Shown: positions 18,671 to 28,629, counted from the first letter of the stretch. The stretch is 64,000 bases of DNA from Leifsonia sp. ku-ls (GCA_003367665.1 QKXI01000001.1:1-64000); one strand, 5' to 3'. Notes: generated by a model not told the origin, from the letters alone. Numbers and translations are program-made.

Positions 18671-18813
18671 GAGGGCGACTCCTTCTCTCAGTCGTTCAAG
18701 CGGTGGTACGGGTCCCCAGCCCGGCGGCGCCCGAAGCGCCGCGCTTCCCGAAATCATATTCGGGGAAACCTCACTTCTGCTGGGCATTCCCTCTCGACGC
18801 GCCGCAGAAAAGT

Positions 18814-18829
18814 CCCCCAGATCTGGGGG
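18814..18829. promoter_or_regulatory. Perfect 16-bp palindrome between tetR and the App1-like gene
   Basis: CCCCCAGATCTGGGGG, fully self-complementary, in the 200-bp divergent intergenic region. It is a candidate operator for the TetR protein or a cruciform; no experimental homologue is known to me. Confidence 0.35.
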
Positions 18830-18871
18830 ATGCATTCGTGTGCGCCTTCGCTCCATGAGAAAATACATCAG

Positions 18872-19972
18872 ATGCCCTCCCCCGAATCGCGCCACGAGCC
18901 CGTCTCCGGCGACTCCCCCTCCCGCCGCGGCGCAGCGGTCGAGCCGATCATGCATCGGGCCGCGCGCATCGAGGACGCCTTCCACGAGTTCCGCGCCAGG
19001 CGCGCCCGCAAGCGCGGCTTCCTGGCGACCGTCGTGCCGTACACCGGATACGGCGCGCCGAGCTGGGTGCGCATCCTCGGCCGGGTGGTCCTGGCGAAGG
19101 ACCCGCGGCCCGGCTCGCGCGCCGAGCGGCTGCACCGCAAGCGCGAGGAGTCGATCCGCGGCTGGCGCTCGTTCATCAGCGTGCCTCTCGCCGAGACGCG
19201 GGTGACGGTGGAGATCGAAGGCGACCGGCACGAGGTGGTCACCGATCGCGGCGGCGTCATCGACACGGTCATCCCGGTGCAGCTGACGCCCGGCTGGCAC
19301 ACGGTGCGCCTGTCGACGGCCGAGTCCACCCGCGTGTTCGAGGCGCCCGTCTTCGTGGTCGACCCGAAGGCCACCTTCGGCATCATCTCCGACGTCGACG
19401 ACACCGTGATGGTGACGGCCCTCCCCCGGCCGCTGCTCGCGGCCTGGAACACGTTCGTGCTCGACGAGCACGCGCGCGTGCCGACCCCCGGCATGGCGGT
19501 GCTGCTGGAGCGGCTCGCGGCCGCCCATCCCGGGGCCCCGGTGATCTACCTGTCGACCGGCGCCTGGAACGTCGCTCCGACGCTGAGCCGGTTCCTCTCG
19601 CGCAACCTGTTCCCGGCGGGGCCACTGCTGCTCACCGATTGGGGGCCGACGCACGACCGCTGGTTCCGCAGCGGACGCGAGCACAAGCGCACGAGCCTGG
19701 CCCGGCTCGCGGAGGAGTTCCCCGGCCTGAAGTGGCTGCTGATCGGCGACGACGGTCAGCACGACGAAGACCTCTACGGCGAGTTCACGGTCGCGCACCC
19801 CGACAACGTCTCCGCGGTCGCCATCCGGCAGCTGTCCAGCGGCGAGGCGGTGCTCGCCGGCGGCCGCTCGAAGGCGGAGAAGCACAGCGAGCTCTCGGGG
19901 ACGCCGTGGGTGTACGCGCCGGACGGCGCCGGCCTGTCCGAACAGCTCGCCGAGCTCGGGATGCTGCCCTAG
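18872..19972 (+). CDS. App1-family (DUF2183) phosphatidate phosphatase-like protein
   Basis: The 366-residue protein carries the HAD-type catalytic motif in FGIISDVDDTVMVT (DxDDT), a lysine-containing late motif near LLIGDDGQHDEDLYGEF, and the STGAWNVAPTLSRFL segment of App1/DUF2183 proteins. Yeast App1 dephosphorylates phosphatidate; bacterial members are poorly studied. An in-frame ATG at 18830, just after the 16-bp palindrome, would add 14 residues; I prefer 18872 because the extra residues look unlike a conserved start, but neither start has a strong ribosome site. Confidence 0.8.
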   Translation: MPSPESRHEPVSGDSPSRRGAAVEPIMHRAARIEDAFHEFRARRARKRGFLATVVPYTGYGAPSWVRILGRVVLAKDPRPGSRAERLHRKREESIRGWRSFISVPLAETRVTVEIEGDRHEVVTDRGGVIDTVIPVQLTPGWHTVRLSTAESTRVFEAPVFVVDPKATFGIISDVDDTVMVTALPRPLLAAWNTFVLDEHARVPTPGMAVLLERLAAAHPGAPVIYLSTGAWNVAPTLSRFLSRNLFPAGPLLLTDWGPTHDRWFRSGREHKRTSLARLAEEFPGLKWLLIGDDGQHDEDLYGEFTVAHPDNVSAVAIRQLSSGEAVLAGGRSKAEKHSELSGTPWVYAPDGAGLSEQLAELGMLP

Positions 19973-20019
19973 CGGCCCGCCGCCCCCGCGGTGTCGGTGG
20001 TGCCTGCCAGGCTGGACGC

Positions 20020-21111
20020 ATGCCAGCCAGCCGCGCCGACCTGCTCCGGATGCGCCGCCTCGCCCAGGCGATCGACGGCCCGCGGGAGCCCGACCCGGCC
20101 GCCGTGGCGCGTCGTCTGCTGGCCGTGCAGGGGCAGGACTTCGCGGCGGGGTGCTGGGCGCTGGCCCTCCGCTCCGAGCGGGCGCGCCGGTCCGACGTGC
20201 TCGCCGCGCTCGACGCCGGCCGCGTCATCCGCTCGTGGCCGATGCGCGGCACCCTGCACTTCGTGCCGCCGGAAGACCTGCGCTGGATGCTCTCCGTCAC
20301 CACGGACCGCCTGGTCGCCGGCCTCGGCCGGCGCCAGCGCCAGCTCGGTCTGACCGCGGCCGACTTCGACCGCGCCGCCGAGGTGGTGACCGGGGTGCTC
20401 TCCGGCGGCCGGAGCATCGGCAGGGCCGAGCTGATGGAGGTGTGGGAGCGGGCCGGCATCGCGACGACCGGCCAGCGCGGCTACCACCTCATCTACTACC
20501 TGGCGCAGACCGGGCTGCTGTGCTGGGGCCCGGTCGCCCACGCCGGCAACGGCAACCCGACGCAGGCGCTCGTGCTGCTCGACGAGTGGGCGCCCGCACC
20601 CGCACCGCTCGAGCCGGACGAGGCGATCGCCCGGTTCCTGCAGCGCTACCTCGAGGGGCACGGCCCGGCGACCGTGCGCGACTTCGTGTGGTGGATCAAG
20701 GGAACGGTCGCCGGCGTGAAGACGGCCCGCGCCGTGCTCGGCGACGCCCTCACCGCGCTCGAGGTCGACGGCGTCGAGTACCTCGTGACGACCGAGCTCG
20801 CGGACCGCGCCGCCGCCACTCCGGCGACCAGGGCGGAGCGCGACGCGGTGCACCTGCTCCCCGCGTTCGACGAGTACCTGCTCGGCTACCAGGACCGCTC
20901 CCCCATCCTCGACGAGGAGCACGCCGAGCTCATCGTGCCCGGCGGCAACGGCGTCTTCCAGCCCATCATCGTGGCAGGCGGCCGCATCGTCGGCACCTGG
21001 CGCCGGGACAACGGTCGCGCAGTGCCGCAGCCGTTCGGGGAGCTGAGCCCCGCGCGCCGCGACCGCCTCGACCGCGCGGCCGGGGCGTACGCGCGGTACG
21101 CGGCGGGGTGA
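20020..21111 (+). CDS. Winged-helix DNA-binding protein, AlkZ/YcaQ-like (HTH_42) superfamily
   Basis: The 363-residue protein matches the winged-helix domain-containing family related to DNA glycosylase AlkZ. It contains VQGQD with Q37 and Q39, the QxQ arrangement used by AlkZ enzymes to act on DNA lesions, plus SWPMRGTLHFVPPEDLRWML and a C-terminal LLPAFDEYLLGYQDRS segment. A role in repair of DNA crosslinks or natural-product damage is plausible, but no biosynthetic genes are adjacent, so it may be a housekeeping member. A CAGGCT hexamer lies 6 nt before the ATG. Confidence 0.78.
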   Translation: MPASRADLLRMRRLAQAIDGPREPDPAAVARRLLAVQGQDFAAGCWALALRSERARRSDVLAALDAGRVIRSWPMRGTLHFVPPEDLRWMLSVTTDRLVAGLGRRQRQLGLTAADFDRAAEVVTGVLSGGRSIGRAELMEVWERAGIATTGQRGYHLIYYLAQTGLLCWGPVAHAGNGNPTQALVLLDEWAPAPAPLEPDEAIARFLQRYLEGHGPATVRDFVWWIKGTVAGVKTARAVLGDALTALEVDGVEYLVTTELADRAAATPATRAERDAVHLLPAFDEYLLGYQDRSPILDEEHAELIVPGGNGVFQPIIVAGGRIVGTWRRDNGRAVPQPFGELSPARRDRLDRAAGAYARYAAG

Positions 21112-21434
21112 AGTCCAGTGGCGTGCTCGGCGGCACCCTCTCGGCGTCCCGCAGGCTGATCGGGAGCCTGCGCCGCGGCCCCCTCTGCAGTGCGTCGCCA
21201 TCGCCCCGCGGCAGCCGGCCATGCACGGGGAGCCCGGCACCGACCGCAGCGTCGCACGCACCGCGGCCGCCTATGCGCGGCGAACCCCAAACCGACTGCG
21301 GCACCTCCCACGCGGCGACCCGCCCCCGCGGGCCCGACCACCCGCCGAACACGGCAGGCACTGCCGCCGTGGAACCGTGTGGCCCGGTCCGGACATCTCC
21401 TGATGAGCGCGACATCCGCACCCGAGGAGGAGAC
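21112..21434. other. Gene-poor 323-bp stretch before the tiny ORF
   Basis: No convincing gene is visible. An open frame at 21190-21438 is Arg/Pro-rich and antisense-like. Its last 11 codons (ATG near 21406, MSATSAPEEET) end in a TGA that overlaps the downstream ATG at 21435, so a short coupled leader is possible but unproven. Confidence 0.4.
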
Positions 21435-21533
21435 ATGAAGGACCGCACCGCCATCGACCCGGCCGCACTGGAGCTTCCGCCCACGCAGCCGATCGACATC
21501 ACCGAGCTCTTGGGGCCCGCGCCGCACGCCTAG
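21435..21533 (+). CDS. Very small hypothetical protein (32 residues)
   Basis: An ATG at 21435 follows a strong GAGGAGG ribosome site by 4 nt and opens 32 codons (MKDRTAIDPAALELPPTQPI...) ending 23 bp before the FUSC gene. The peptide is acidic with a PPTQPIDITELLGP tail and has no Cys, Ser or Trp, so it is unlikely to be a lanthipeptide or Cys-modified precursor. It has no signal peptide or membrane helix. Function unknown; the ribosome site and native codon use are the evidence for expression. Confidence 0.5.
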   Translation: MKDRTAIDPAALELPPTQPIDITELLGPAPHA

Positions 21534-21544
21534 CCGTCGCCGGG

Positions 21545-21550
21545 TAGCGT
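21545..21550 (+). promoter_or_regulatory. Leaderless-type -10 element of the FUSC gene
   Basis: TAGCGT, 6 nt before the GTG at 21557. Confidence 0.45.
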
Positions 21551-21556
21551 GGGAGG

Positions 21557-22651
21557 GTGGCACGCAACAGCTCGACCGGACGCCGGCTCCCGGCGGCGAT
21601 CGCCCTCCCGACGAGCATCCGGGTGAGCACGCGCGCCCCGTTCCTGCAGGTCGTGAAGACGGCCGTCGCGATGATCCTGGCCTGGGCGGCGGCCAGCCTG
21701 TTCGTGCACGGCGAGCTTCCGGTGTTCGCGACCATCGCGGCGCTGCTGGTCGTGCAGCCGAGCGTGAACCAGTCCGTCGGGCGCGCGATCGAACGCTCGA
21801 TCGGCGTCATCGTCGGCGTGGTGGTCGCCTACCTCATCGGCCTGGCGTTCGGGACCAACAGCTGGATCGTGCTGCTCGCGGTCGTCGTGTCCGTGCTGCT
21901 GGCCTGGGCGCTCAAGCTGACCCCGGGTACCGCGAACCAGGTGCCGATCACCGCGATGCTGGTGCTCGCCATCGGCGCATCCGACCCGGAGTACGCGCTG
22001 GCCCGGATCGTGGAGACGGTGATCGGCGCCGCGATCGGCGTGGTCGTGAACGTGTCGATCGTCCCTCCGGTGCTGACCGCGCCGGCCCGGCAGGCCGTGG
22101 TGGCGTTGGGCGGCGAGATCGCGTCAACGCTCGACCGGCTGGGGTCGGCGCTGATGACCGAGCACAGCCGGGCCGAGCTGGATGCGCTGCTCATCGAGGC
22201 GCGCCTGCTGCGGCCCATGGAGGCGAAGGCGCAGAGCGCGATCACCGCGGCCGACGAGAGCCTGTCGCTGAACCCCCGCCAGCGCAAGCATCGGGTCTAC
22301 CTGGAGCACGACCAGCAGCTGTTCGACCGCCTGCGCCCGCTGATCAACCGCACGCTCGGCATGACCCGCGCGTACCACGACCACTACGACGACAGTCTGG
22401 CCGCGGAGCCGACGATCCACGCGATCGCGGACGAACTGCACCGGGCGGCCCACGACCTCCGGCTGCTCGCGCGCGACCCGGACGAGCCGGCCGCCGAGCC
22501 GGGCACCGAGACGGCCGGCATCCCGGTGCTCACGGCACCCCTGACGGTCGCGACGCCCGACCCGCGCCACTGGGTGCTGATCGGCTCCCTCGTCGAGGAC
22601 CTCCGCCGCATCCACGTCGAGATCGCCGGCGACGACGCCTCCACCGGCTGA
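21557..22651 (+). CDS. FUSC-family (aromatic acid exporter-like) membrane protein
   Basis: The 364-residue protein has an N-terminal block of about four to six helices (residues 25-175) with the FUSC/ArAE pattern FLQVVKTAVAMILAWAAASLF and LLVVQPSVNQSVGRAIERSIGVIVGVVVAYLIG, then a soluble helical C-terminal half of about 180 residues. Members export aromatic acids or other organic anions; the substrate here is not predictable. The GTG start follows TAGCGT by 6 nt. The gene converges with proS across a hairpin. Confidence 0.85.
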   Translation: MARNSSTGRRLPAAIALPTSIRVSTRAPFLQVVKTAVAMILAWAAASLFVHGELPVFATIAALLVVQPSVNQSVGRAIERSIGVIVGVVVAYLIGLAFGTNSWIVLLAVVVSVLLAWALKLTPGTANQVPITAMLVLAIGASDPEYALARIVETVIGAAIGVVVNVSIVPPVLTAPARQAVVALGGEIASTLDRLGSALMTEHSRAELDALLIEARLLRPMEAKAQSAITAADESLSLNPRQRKHRVYLEHDQQLFDRLRPLINRTLGMTRAYHDHYDDSLAAEPTIHAIADELHRAAHDLRLLARDPDEPAAEPGTETAGIPVLTAPLTVATPDPRHWVLIGSLVEDLRRIHVEIAGDDASTG

Positions 22652-22713
22652 GCCGGGCCGCGCCGCCTGAGGCGGAAGCCGAGCGGGGACGCTGCCCCTA
22701 AGGTCGGGCCCCA

Positions 22714-22743
22714 GTCGCCTCGGACGCCGAGCGGCGAGGCGAC
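22714..22743. terminator. Bidirectional terminator-like hairpin between FUSC and proS
   Basis: GTCGCCTCG (22714-22722) and CGAGGCGAC (22735-22743) form a perfect 9-bp stem with a 12-nt loop in the middle of a convergent intergenic gap. No T run is present. Confidence 0.55.
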
Positions 22744-22755
22744 GTGCCCCCTCCC

Positions 22756-24522
22756 CTACGCGGTGAGCTCGGCGACCGCCTCGGCGACGGGCAGGGTGCG
22801 GCGGTCGCCGGTGCGGCGGTTCCAGAGCTCGACCTCGCCCTGGGCGGCGTCACGACCGACGACGAGCACGCGCGGGACGCCGATCAACTCGGCGTCGCCG
22901 AACTTGACGCCGGGCGAGACCTTGGGGCGGTCATCGTAGAGCACGTCGAGGCGGGCGTCCTCCAGCTGGGCGATGACGTCCTCCGCGAGGTCGTAGGCCG
23001 CCTCGTCCTTTCCGGTGGCGACGACGTGCACGTCGAACGGCGCGACCGACTCCGGCCAGATCAGGCCGCGGTCGTCGTTGTTCTCCTCCGCGATGATGGC
23101 GAGGATGCGAGTCACGCCGATGCCGTACGAGCCCATGGTGACAGTGACGAGCTTGCCGTTCTCGTCGAGCACCTTGAGGCCCAGGGCGTCGGCGTACTTG
23201 CGGCCGAGCTGGAAGACGTGGCCGATCTCCATCCCGCGGGCGAGCTCCACCGGGCCGGAGCCGTCGGGGGCGGGGTCGCCGGGCTTGACCTCGGCCACCT
23301 CGACCACGCCGTCCCAGCCGAAGTCGCGGCCGGCGACGAGCCCGAACACGTGCTTGCCCTCGAGGTTGGCGCCCGTGATCCAGCCGGAGCCGTCGACCAC
23401 GCGCGGGTCGACCACGTAGCGGATGCCGGTCGCCGACTCCTCGCCGAGCACCGCCCCGTCGGGCGACCAAGGACCGATGTAGCCCTTCACCAGGCCGGGG
23501 TGCTTCGCGAAGTCGTCGTCGGTGGCGGCGTCGACCTCGGCCGGGGCGAAGGCGACCTCCGCGCGCTTGAGGTCCACCTCGCGGTCGCCGGGAAGCCCGA
23601 CGACGACGAGCTCGCGCGTGCCGTCGAGGTTCGTCAGGGCGAGCACGACGTTCTTGAGGGTGTCGGCGGCGGTCCAGGCGCGGCCGTCGGGACGCGGGTG
23701 CTTCTCGTTGGCCAGGTCGACCAGCGTCGCGATCGTCGGCGTTCCGGGGGTGTCGAGCACCTCCTGCGGCGTCAGCTTCTCGTACGAGCGCGCCGGCGGC
23801 GCGACCGTGGTGAACGCCTCCACGTTGGCGGCGTACCCGCCGGGCGAGCGAACGAACGTGTCTTCGCCCACCGGGGTGGGGTGCAGGAACTCCTCGGAAC
23901 GGGAGCCGCCCATCGCACCCGCGTCGGCCTGCACGATCACGTAGGAGAGGCCGAGCCGGGTGAAGATGCGCTCGTACGCGTCGCGCTGTGCCAGGTAGCT
24001 CGCGTCGAGGCCCTCGTCGGTGTAGTCGAACGAGTAGGCGTCTTTCATGGTGAACTCGCGCCCGCGCAGCAGGCCCGCGCGCGGCCGCGCCTCGTCGCGG
24101 TACTTGTCCTGGATCTGGAAGATCGTCAGCGGCAGGTCTTTGTACGACGAATAGAGGTCTTTCACGAGCAGGGTGAAGACCTCTTCGTGCGTCGGCGCCA
24201 GGAGATAGTCGGCGTCTTTGCGGTCTTTCAGGCGGAACAGCGCGTCGCCGTATTCCTCCCACCGGCCCGTGGCCTCGTAGGGCTCGCGCGGCAGCAGGGC
24301 CGGGAAGTGCACCTCGTGCGCGCCCGCGGCCGTCATCTCCTCGCGGATGATGCGCTCGATCTTCTCCTTCACCCGCAGCCCGAGCGGCAGCCAGGCGAAG
24401 ACGCCCGGCGCCTGGCGCCGGATGTAACCGGCGCGGACGAGCAGCTTGTGGCTCGTCACCTCGGCGTCGGCGGGGTCTTCACGGAGGGTGCGGAGGAAGT
24501 AGTTGGTCAGGCGTGTAGGCAC
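22756..24522 (-). CDS. proS: Prolyl-tRNA synthetase
   Basis: The 588-residue class II synthetase charges tRNA-Pro. The length and the internal segment between motifs 2 and 3 (about residues 225-390) indicate the bacterial form with the Ala-Pro-tRNA editing insertion. Motif regions such as [20 protein letters not shown] and [19 protein letters not shown] are clear. The GTG start at 24522 lies 6 nt after a TAAACT hexamer. It follows dxr-rseP-ispG on the same strand, a common actinobacterial order, here interrupted by the oppositely oriented ribonuclease gene. Confidence 0.97.
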   Translation of the reverse strand: MPTRLTNYFLRTLREDPADAEVTSHKLLVRAGYIRRQAPGVFAWLPLGLRVKEKIERIIREEMTAAGAHEVHFPALLPREPYEATGRWEEYGDALFRLKDRKDADYLLAPTHEEVFTLLVKDLYSSYKDLPLTIFQIQDKYRDEARPRAGLLRGREFTMKDAYSFDYTDEGLDASYLAQRDAYERIFTRLGLSYVIVQADAGAMGGSRSEEFLHPTPVGEDTFVRSPGGYAANVEAFTTVAPPARSYEKLTPQEVLDTPGTPTIATLVDLANEKHPRPDGRAWTAADTLKNVVLALTNLDGTRELVVVGLPGDREVDLKRAEVAFAPAEVDAATDDDFAKHPGLVKGYIGPWSPDGAVLGEESATGIRYVVDPRVVDGSGWITGANLEGKHVFGLVAGRDFGWDGVVEVAEVKPGDPAPDGSGPVELARGMEIGHVFQLGRKYADALGLKVLDENGKLVTVTMGSYGIGVTRILAIIAEENNDDRGLIWPESVAPFDVHVVATGKDEAAYDLAEDVIAQLEDARLDVLYDDRPKVSPGVKFGDAELIGVPRVLVVGRDAAQGEVELWNRRTGDRRTLPVAEAVAELTA

Positions 24523-24528
24523 CGTCCC

Positions 24529-24534
24529 AGTTTA
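24529..24534 (-). promoter_or_regulatory. Leaderless-type -10 element of proS
   Basis: TAAACT on the minus strand, 6 nt before the proS GTG. Confidence 0.5.
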
Positions 24535-24629
24535 TGGGGAGGACCGGCGTCGTCCGCGCGCCGACAGGATCTGTGGAGAACGCGCGCGGGCCGCGGGCTG
24601 TGAACGGAAAGCCGGGAGAGACCGCGGGC

Positions 24630-24635
24630 TAGGGT
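24630..24635 (+). promoter_or_regulatory. Leaderless-type -10 element of the RNB ribonuclease gene
   Basis: TAGGGT, 6 nt before the ATG at 24642. Confidence 0.5.
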
Positions 24636-24641
24636 GGCGGC

Positions 24642-26075
24642 ATGCCCGACCGCCGCACCCGCGTCGCCCCATCCCCCGCCGCCGCACCCCTCGCGGCCTC
24701 CCTCGCCGCCTTGCGCCGCGAGCTGCGGCTGCCGGAGGGGTTCCCGCCCGAGGTCGAGGCGGAGGCCGCCGCGGCCGCAGGACGCCGCCCGCTCCCGGAC
24801 ACCGACCTCACGGCGGTCCCGTTCCTCACGATCGACCCGGCCGGATCGACCGACCTCGACCAGGCGCTCCACCTGGAACGCACAAGCCACGGATACCGCG
24901 TGCGGTACGCGATCGCCGACGTCCCGGCCTTCGTCGCCCCGTCCGGCGCCGTGGACGCCGAGGCGCGCCGCCGCGGCCAGACGCTCTACGCGCCGGACGG
25001 CCGCATCCCGCTCCACCCCGACGTCATCGGCGACGGCGCGGCGTCGCTACTCCCCGGCGTCGACCGCTCCGCGTTCGTCTGGGACCTCCGCCTCGACGCC
25101 GACGGCCACGAGACCGACGCGACGGTCTTGCGGGCGCGCATCCGCTCGCGACGGCAGTGGGACTACGCGGAGGCGCAGGCCGCGATCGACGACGGCACCG
25201 CGCCGGACGAGTTGCGCCTGCTGCGCGAGGTCGGCGAAGCACGCATCGCCTGCGAGCGGGAGCGCGGCGGCGCCAGTCTCAACGCCCCGGAGGAGGAGGT
25301 CGTGGTGCACGACGGCGTGTACGCGCTGGAGCGTCGCACCGTGCTGCCGGTGGAGTCGTGGAACGCCCAGCTCTCGCTCCTGACCGGCATGGCCGCCGCG
25401 CGCATCATGCTCGACGCGCGCATCGGCATCCTCCGCACCATGCCCGCGCCCGACGAGGCCGCCATGCGTGCCTTCCGCATCCAGACGGTCGCGCTCGGCC
25501 TGCCGTGGCGCGAGGGCACGCCATACGGCGAGTACCTGCGGACGCTCGACGCCGACCACCCGCGGGCGGCCGCGGTGCTGCAGGCGGCGACGGCCCTGTT
25601 CCGCGGCGCCGGCTACGTCGCGATGGACGGCGAGGCGCCGTCCGATCCCGTGCAGTCCGCGATCGCGGCGCCGTACGCGCACGTGACGGCCCCGCTGCGC
25701 CGGCTGGTCGACCGCTGGGGGCTCGTGATCTGCGAGGCTCTGTGCGCCGGGGCGGAGGTGCCGGGATGGGCACGCTCCTCGCTCGCGGACCTCCCGGCCA
25801 TCATGGGGAACTCCTCGCGGCTGGCGTCCCAGGTCGTGGCCGGCGCGCTCGACCGGGTGGAGGCGGCGCTGCTGAGCTCGCGGATCGGGTCGGTCGTGGA
25901 CGCGACGGTGCTCGCGGTGCGCAACGGCGGCGTGCTCGTGCAGCTCGACGACCCCGCGGTGACCGCGTCGGCGCCGCGGCCGGACGGCGTGCAGCCGGGC
26001 GACCGCGTCCGCCTCACCGTGACGGCGGCCGACATCGCCACCGGACGGGTCTCGTTCGAACCCGTCACGGAGTGA
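24642..26075 (+). CDS. RNB-domain (RNase II/R-like) exoribonuclease
   Basis: The 477-residue protein consists mainly of an RNB catalytic domain. The metal-binding signature is TIDPAGSTDLDQALHL (clustered Asp residues), followed by YRVRYAIADVPAFV and a later APLRRLVDRWGL. Classical RNase II and RNase R are about 640-800 residues with N-terminal cold-shock and C-terminal S1 domains; here the N-terminus is too short for cold-shock domains and only a compact S1-like tail (VDATVLAVRNGGVLVQL) follows. It likely degrades single-stranded RNA 3' to 5'. The short form is common in Actinobacteria. Confidence 0.88.
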   Translation: MPDRRTRVAPSPAAAPLAASLAALRRELRLPEGFPPEVEAEAAAAAGRRPLPDTDLTAVPFLTIDPAGSTDLDQALHLERTSHGYRVRYAIADVPAFVAPSGAVDAEARRRGQTLYAPDGRIPLHPDVIGDGAASLLPGVDRSAFVWDLRLDADGHETDATVLRARIRSRRQWDYAEAQAAIDDGTAPDELRLLREVGEARIACERERGGASLNAPEEEVVVHDGVYALERRTVLPVESWNAQLSLLTGMAAARIMLDARIGILRTMPAPDEAAMRAFRIQTVALGLPWREGTPYGEYLRTLDADHPRAAAVLQAATALFRGAGYVAMDGEAPSDPVQSAIAAPYAHVTAPLRRLVDRWGLVICEALCAGAEVPGWARSSLADLPAIMGNSSRLASQVVAGALDRVEAALLSSRIGSVVDATVLAVRNGGVLVQLDDPAVTASAPRPDGVQPGDRVRLTVTAADIATGRVSFEPVTE

Positions 26076-26090
26076 CGCCGGCGCGGCCCG

Positions 26091-27245
26091 TCAGTGCGCG
26101 CCGACGGTGACGGTCGGCTCGCCCGAGGGACGGTCGCCCATCTCGTCGGCGATGCGGTTCGCCTCGGCGATCAGGGTCGCGACGATCTCCGACTCGGGCA
26201 CCGTCTTGATGACCTCGCCCTTGACGAAGATCTGGCCCTTGCCGTTGCCGCTCGCGACGCCGAGGTCGGCCTCGCGCGCCTCACCCGGGCCGTTCACGAC
26301 GCAGCCCATGACCGCGACGCGCAGCGGCACGCTCATGCCCTGCAGGCCCTCGGTGACGCTGTCTGCCAGCGAGTAGACGTCGACCTGGGCGCGGCCGCAG
26401 CTGGGGCAGGAGACGATCTCCAGCTTGCGCTCGCGCAGGTTGAGCGACTGCAGGATCTGCAGGCCCACCTTGACCTCCTCGGCGGGCGGCGCGGAGAGGG
26501 AGACGCGGATGGTGTCGCCGATGCCCTCGCCCAGCAGGATGCCGAACGCGGTCGCGGACTTGATGGTGCCCTGGAACGCCGGCCCGGCCTCGGTGACGCC
26601 GAGGTGCAGCGGCCAGTCGCCTCGCTCGGCGAGCATCCGGTACGCCTTCACCATCACGATCGGGTCGTTGTGCTTGACCGAGATCTTGAAGTCGTGGAAG
26701 TCGTGCTCCTCGAACAGGCTCGCCTCCCAGACGGCCGACTCGACGAGCGCCTCCGCGGTGGGCTTCCCGTACTTCTCGAGCAGCCGGCGGTCGAGCGATC
26801 CGGCGTTGACGCCGATGCGGAGCGAGACGCCGGCGGCCTGCGCGCGTCGTGCGATCTCCCCCACCTGGTCGTCGAACTTGCGGATGTTGCCCGGGTTGAC
26901 GCGCACGCCCGCGCAGCCGGCGTCGATCGCGGCGTACACGTAGTTGGGCTGGAAGTGGATGTCGGCGATGACCGGGATCTGGCTCTTCTTCGCGATGATC
27001 GGCAGCGCCTCGGCGTCGTCGCGGCTGGGCACCGCCACGCGGACGATGTCGCAACCGGAGGCCGTCAGTTCGGCGATCTGCTGCAGGGTGGCGTTGATGT
27101 TCGTGGTCGGCGTCGTCGTCATCGACTGGACGCTGACCGGAGCGTCGCCGCCGACCAGGACTTTGCCGACCCGGATCTGGCGGGACTTGCGACGGGGTGC
27201 GAGTGTCTCGGGGACTTTGGGCATCCCCAGATTGATTGCTGCCAC
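26091..27245 (-). CDS. ispG: 4-hydroxy-3-methylbut-2-enyl diphosphate synthase (flavodoxin)
   Basis: The 384-residue iron-sulfur enzyme of the MEP isoprenoid pathway converts methylerythritol cyclodiphosphate to HMBPP. The TIM-barrel start [19 protein letters not shown] and the cluster-binding cysteines in [13 protein letters not shown] and [13 protein letters not shown] are visible. The GTG start is 7 nt after a TAGGAT hexamer, so the gene can have its own transcript although it lies 40 bp after rseP. dxr, an earlier step of the same pathway, is three genes upstream. Confidence 0.97.
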   Translation of the reverse strand: MAAINLGMPKVPETLAPRRKSRQIRVGKVLVGGDAPVSVQSMTTTPTTNINATLQQIAELTASGCDIVRVAVPSRDDAEALPIIAKKSQIPVIADIHFQPNYVYAAIDAGCAGVRVNPGNIRKFDDQVGEIARRAQAAGVSLRIGVNAGSLDRRLLEKYGKPTAEALVESAVWEASLFEEHDFHDFKISVKHNDPIVMVKAYRMLAERGDWPLHLGVTEAGPAFQGTIKSATAFGILLGEGIGDTIRVSLSAPPAEEVKVGLQILQSLNLRERKLEIVSCPSCGRAQVDVYSLADSVTEGLQGMSVPLRVAVMGCVVNGPGEAREADLGVASGNGKGQIFVKGEVIKTVPESEIVATLIAEANRIADEMGDRPSGEPTVTVGAH

Positions 27246-27252
27246 GGGCTCA

Positions 27253-27258
27253 ATCCTA
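27253..27258 (-). promoter_or_regulatory. Leaderless-type -10 element of ispG
   Basis: TAGGAT on the minus strand, 7 nt before the ispG GTG. Confidence 0.45.
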
Positions 27259-27285
27259 CGCGGCGGGGTGGGAGCCGGCTGGACG

Positions 27286-28617
27286 TCAGCCGAACAGGTT
27301 GACCGGCTTCACGATGTCCGCGTACATCAGCAGCACGCTCATCCCGCCGAACACGATGACGACCGCGAAGGTGAGCGGCATGAGCTTCGCCATGTCGACC
27401 GGGCCCGGGTCGCGGCGACGGAAGATCTTCGCGACCGTGCGCCGCAGGCCCTCCCAGAGCGCGCCCGCGATGTGCCCGCCGTCGAGCGGCAGCAACGGGA
27501 TGAGGTTGAACACGAACAGCGCGACGTTGAGCGACGCGAGGAGACCGATCATGGTGTACGCCTTGTCGACCACCGGCACCCCGTCCAGTGCCGTCAGCTC
27601 GCCGGCCGCCCGGCCGATGCCGACGACGCTGATCGGGCCGTTCGGGTCGCGCTCGGCGGAGCCGAAGGCGGCGTTCCAGACATCGACCATGCGCTGCGGG
27701 AGGTGCAGGAACACGTTGAAGACCGCGGCCGTCTGCGCGCCGACGGCCGGAAGCACGGCCGTCGGAGGCTGCGGCACGAGCTCGGTGACCGGGCCGATGC
27801 CGACGAAGCCGACGGTGAGGGTCTCGATCCCGCCGGACGCGTCCTTCACCACGGTGCCGTTCGGGCCGGTCTTCGCGACCTTGTTGACCACAGGCGTGAG
27901 CCGCACGGTGCGCTCCTCGCCGCCGCGGCTGAGCACGACCGTCAGGGTCTTGCCTGCGGAGTCGCGGATGATCGCGGTCGACTGGTCCCAGCTGGTGATC
28001 TTCTGGCCGTCGATACTGACGATGGTGTCGCCGGGCTTGAGGCCGGCCGCGGCGGCGGGGCCCTGCGGGTCGTCGGCGCCGCACGACTTCTGCGTGCTGC
28101 TCGCCGGGAGCACGCACTGGCTCACGGTCGCGATGGTGGTCGAGCTCTGCGGCGCGCCGAAGCCCATCAGCAGGACGCCGAACAGCACGACCGCGATCAC
28201 GAGGTTCATGAACGGGCCGCCGAACATGATGATGATCCGCTTCCAGACCGGGAGCCGGTAGAAGGTGCGATCCTCCTCGCCGACGGCCACCGTCTCGGCG
28301 CTGGCGGTCCGCGCGTCCTGGGCGAGCTGCTGCATGAACCCGGTGGTGGCGTTGCGCGCCGCGCCGCCCTGCTTGCCGGGCGGGAACATGCCGATCATCG
28401 AGATGTAGCCGCCGAGCGGGATGGCCTTGACCCCGTACTCCGTCTCGCCGCGGCGGAACGAGAACAGCGTCTTGCCGAACCCGATCATGTACTGCGTGAC
28501 CTTGACCCCGAACAGCTTGGCCGGCACGAGGTGGCCGATCTCGTGCAGCGCGATCGACAGCGCGACGCCGATCAGGACGATGACGACGCCGAGGACGAAC
28601 AGGAGCACGGATTCCAC
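27286..28617 (-). CDS. rseP: Site-2 intramembrane metalloprotease, RseP/Rip1-like
   Basis: The 443-residue membrane protease has HEIGH at residues 25-29 in the first helix, a PDZ-like domain around [20 protein letters not shown], and the second zinc-ligand motif in [19 protein letters not shown]. Such proteases cut anti-sigma factors or signal-peptide remnants within the membrane to control envelope stress. The GTG start follows TAGCCT by 6 nt. It lies between dxr and ispG, an order widely conserved in Actinobacteria. Confidence 0.93.
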   Translation of the reverse strand: MESVLLFVLGVVIVLIGVALSIALHEIGHLVPAKLFGVKVTQYMIGFGKTLFSFRRGETEYGVKAIPLGGYISMIGMFPPGKQGGAARNATTGFMQQLAQDARTASAETVAVGEEDRTFYRLPVWKRIIIMFGGPFMNLVIAVVLFGVLLMGFGAPQSSTTIATVSQCVLPASSTQKSCGADDPQGPAAAAGLKPGDTIVSIDGQKITSWDQSTAIIRDSAGKTLTVVLSRGGEERTVRLTPVVNKVAKTGPNGTVVKDASGGIETLTVGFVGIGPVTELVPQPPTAVLPAVGAQTAAVFNVFLHLPQRMVDVWNAAFGSAERDPNGPISVVGIGRAAGELTALDGVPVVDKAYTMIGLLASLNVALFVFNLIPLLPLDGGHIAGALWEGLRRTVAKIFRRRDPGPVDMAKLMPLTFAVVIVFGGMSVLLMYADIVKPVNLFG

Positions 28618-28623
28618 GGCTTC

Positions 28624-28629
28624 AGGCTA
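28624..28629 (-). promoter_or_regulatory. Leaderless-type -10 element of rseP
   Basis: TAGCCT on the minus strand, 6 nt before the rseP GTG. Confidence 0.45.

Noticed and set aside
21190-21438. An 82-codon gene whose TGA overlaps the start of the 32-residue ORF
   Set aside because: Arg/Pro/Ala-rich shadow composition and no ribosome site; only its last 11 codons are kept as a remote leader possibility.
24523-24641. DnaA boxes in CTGTGGAGAAC-like sequences (also near 1037)
   Set aside because: They do not match TTATCCACA and stand singly, so no origin is supported.
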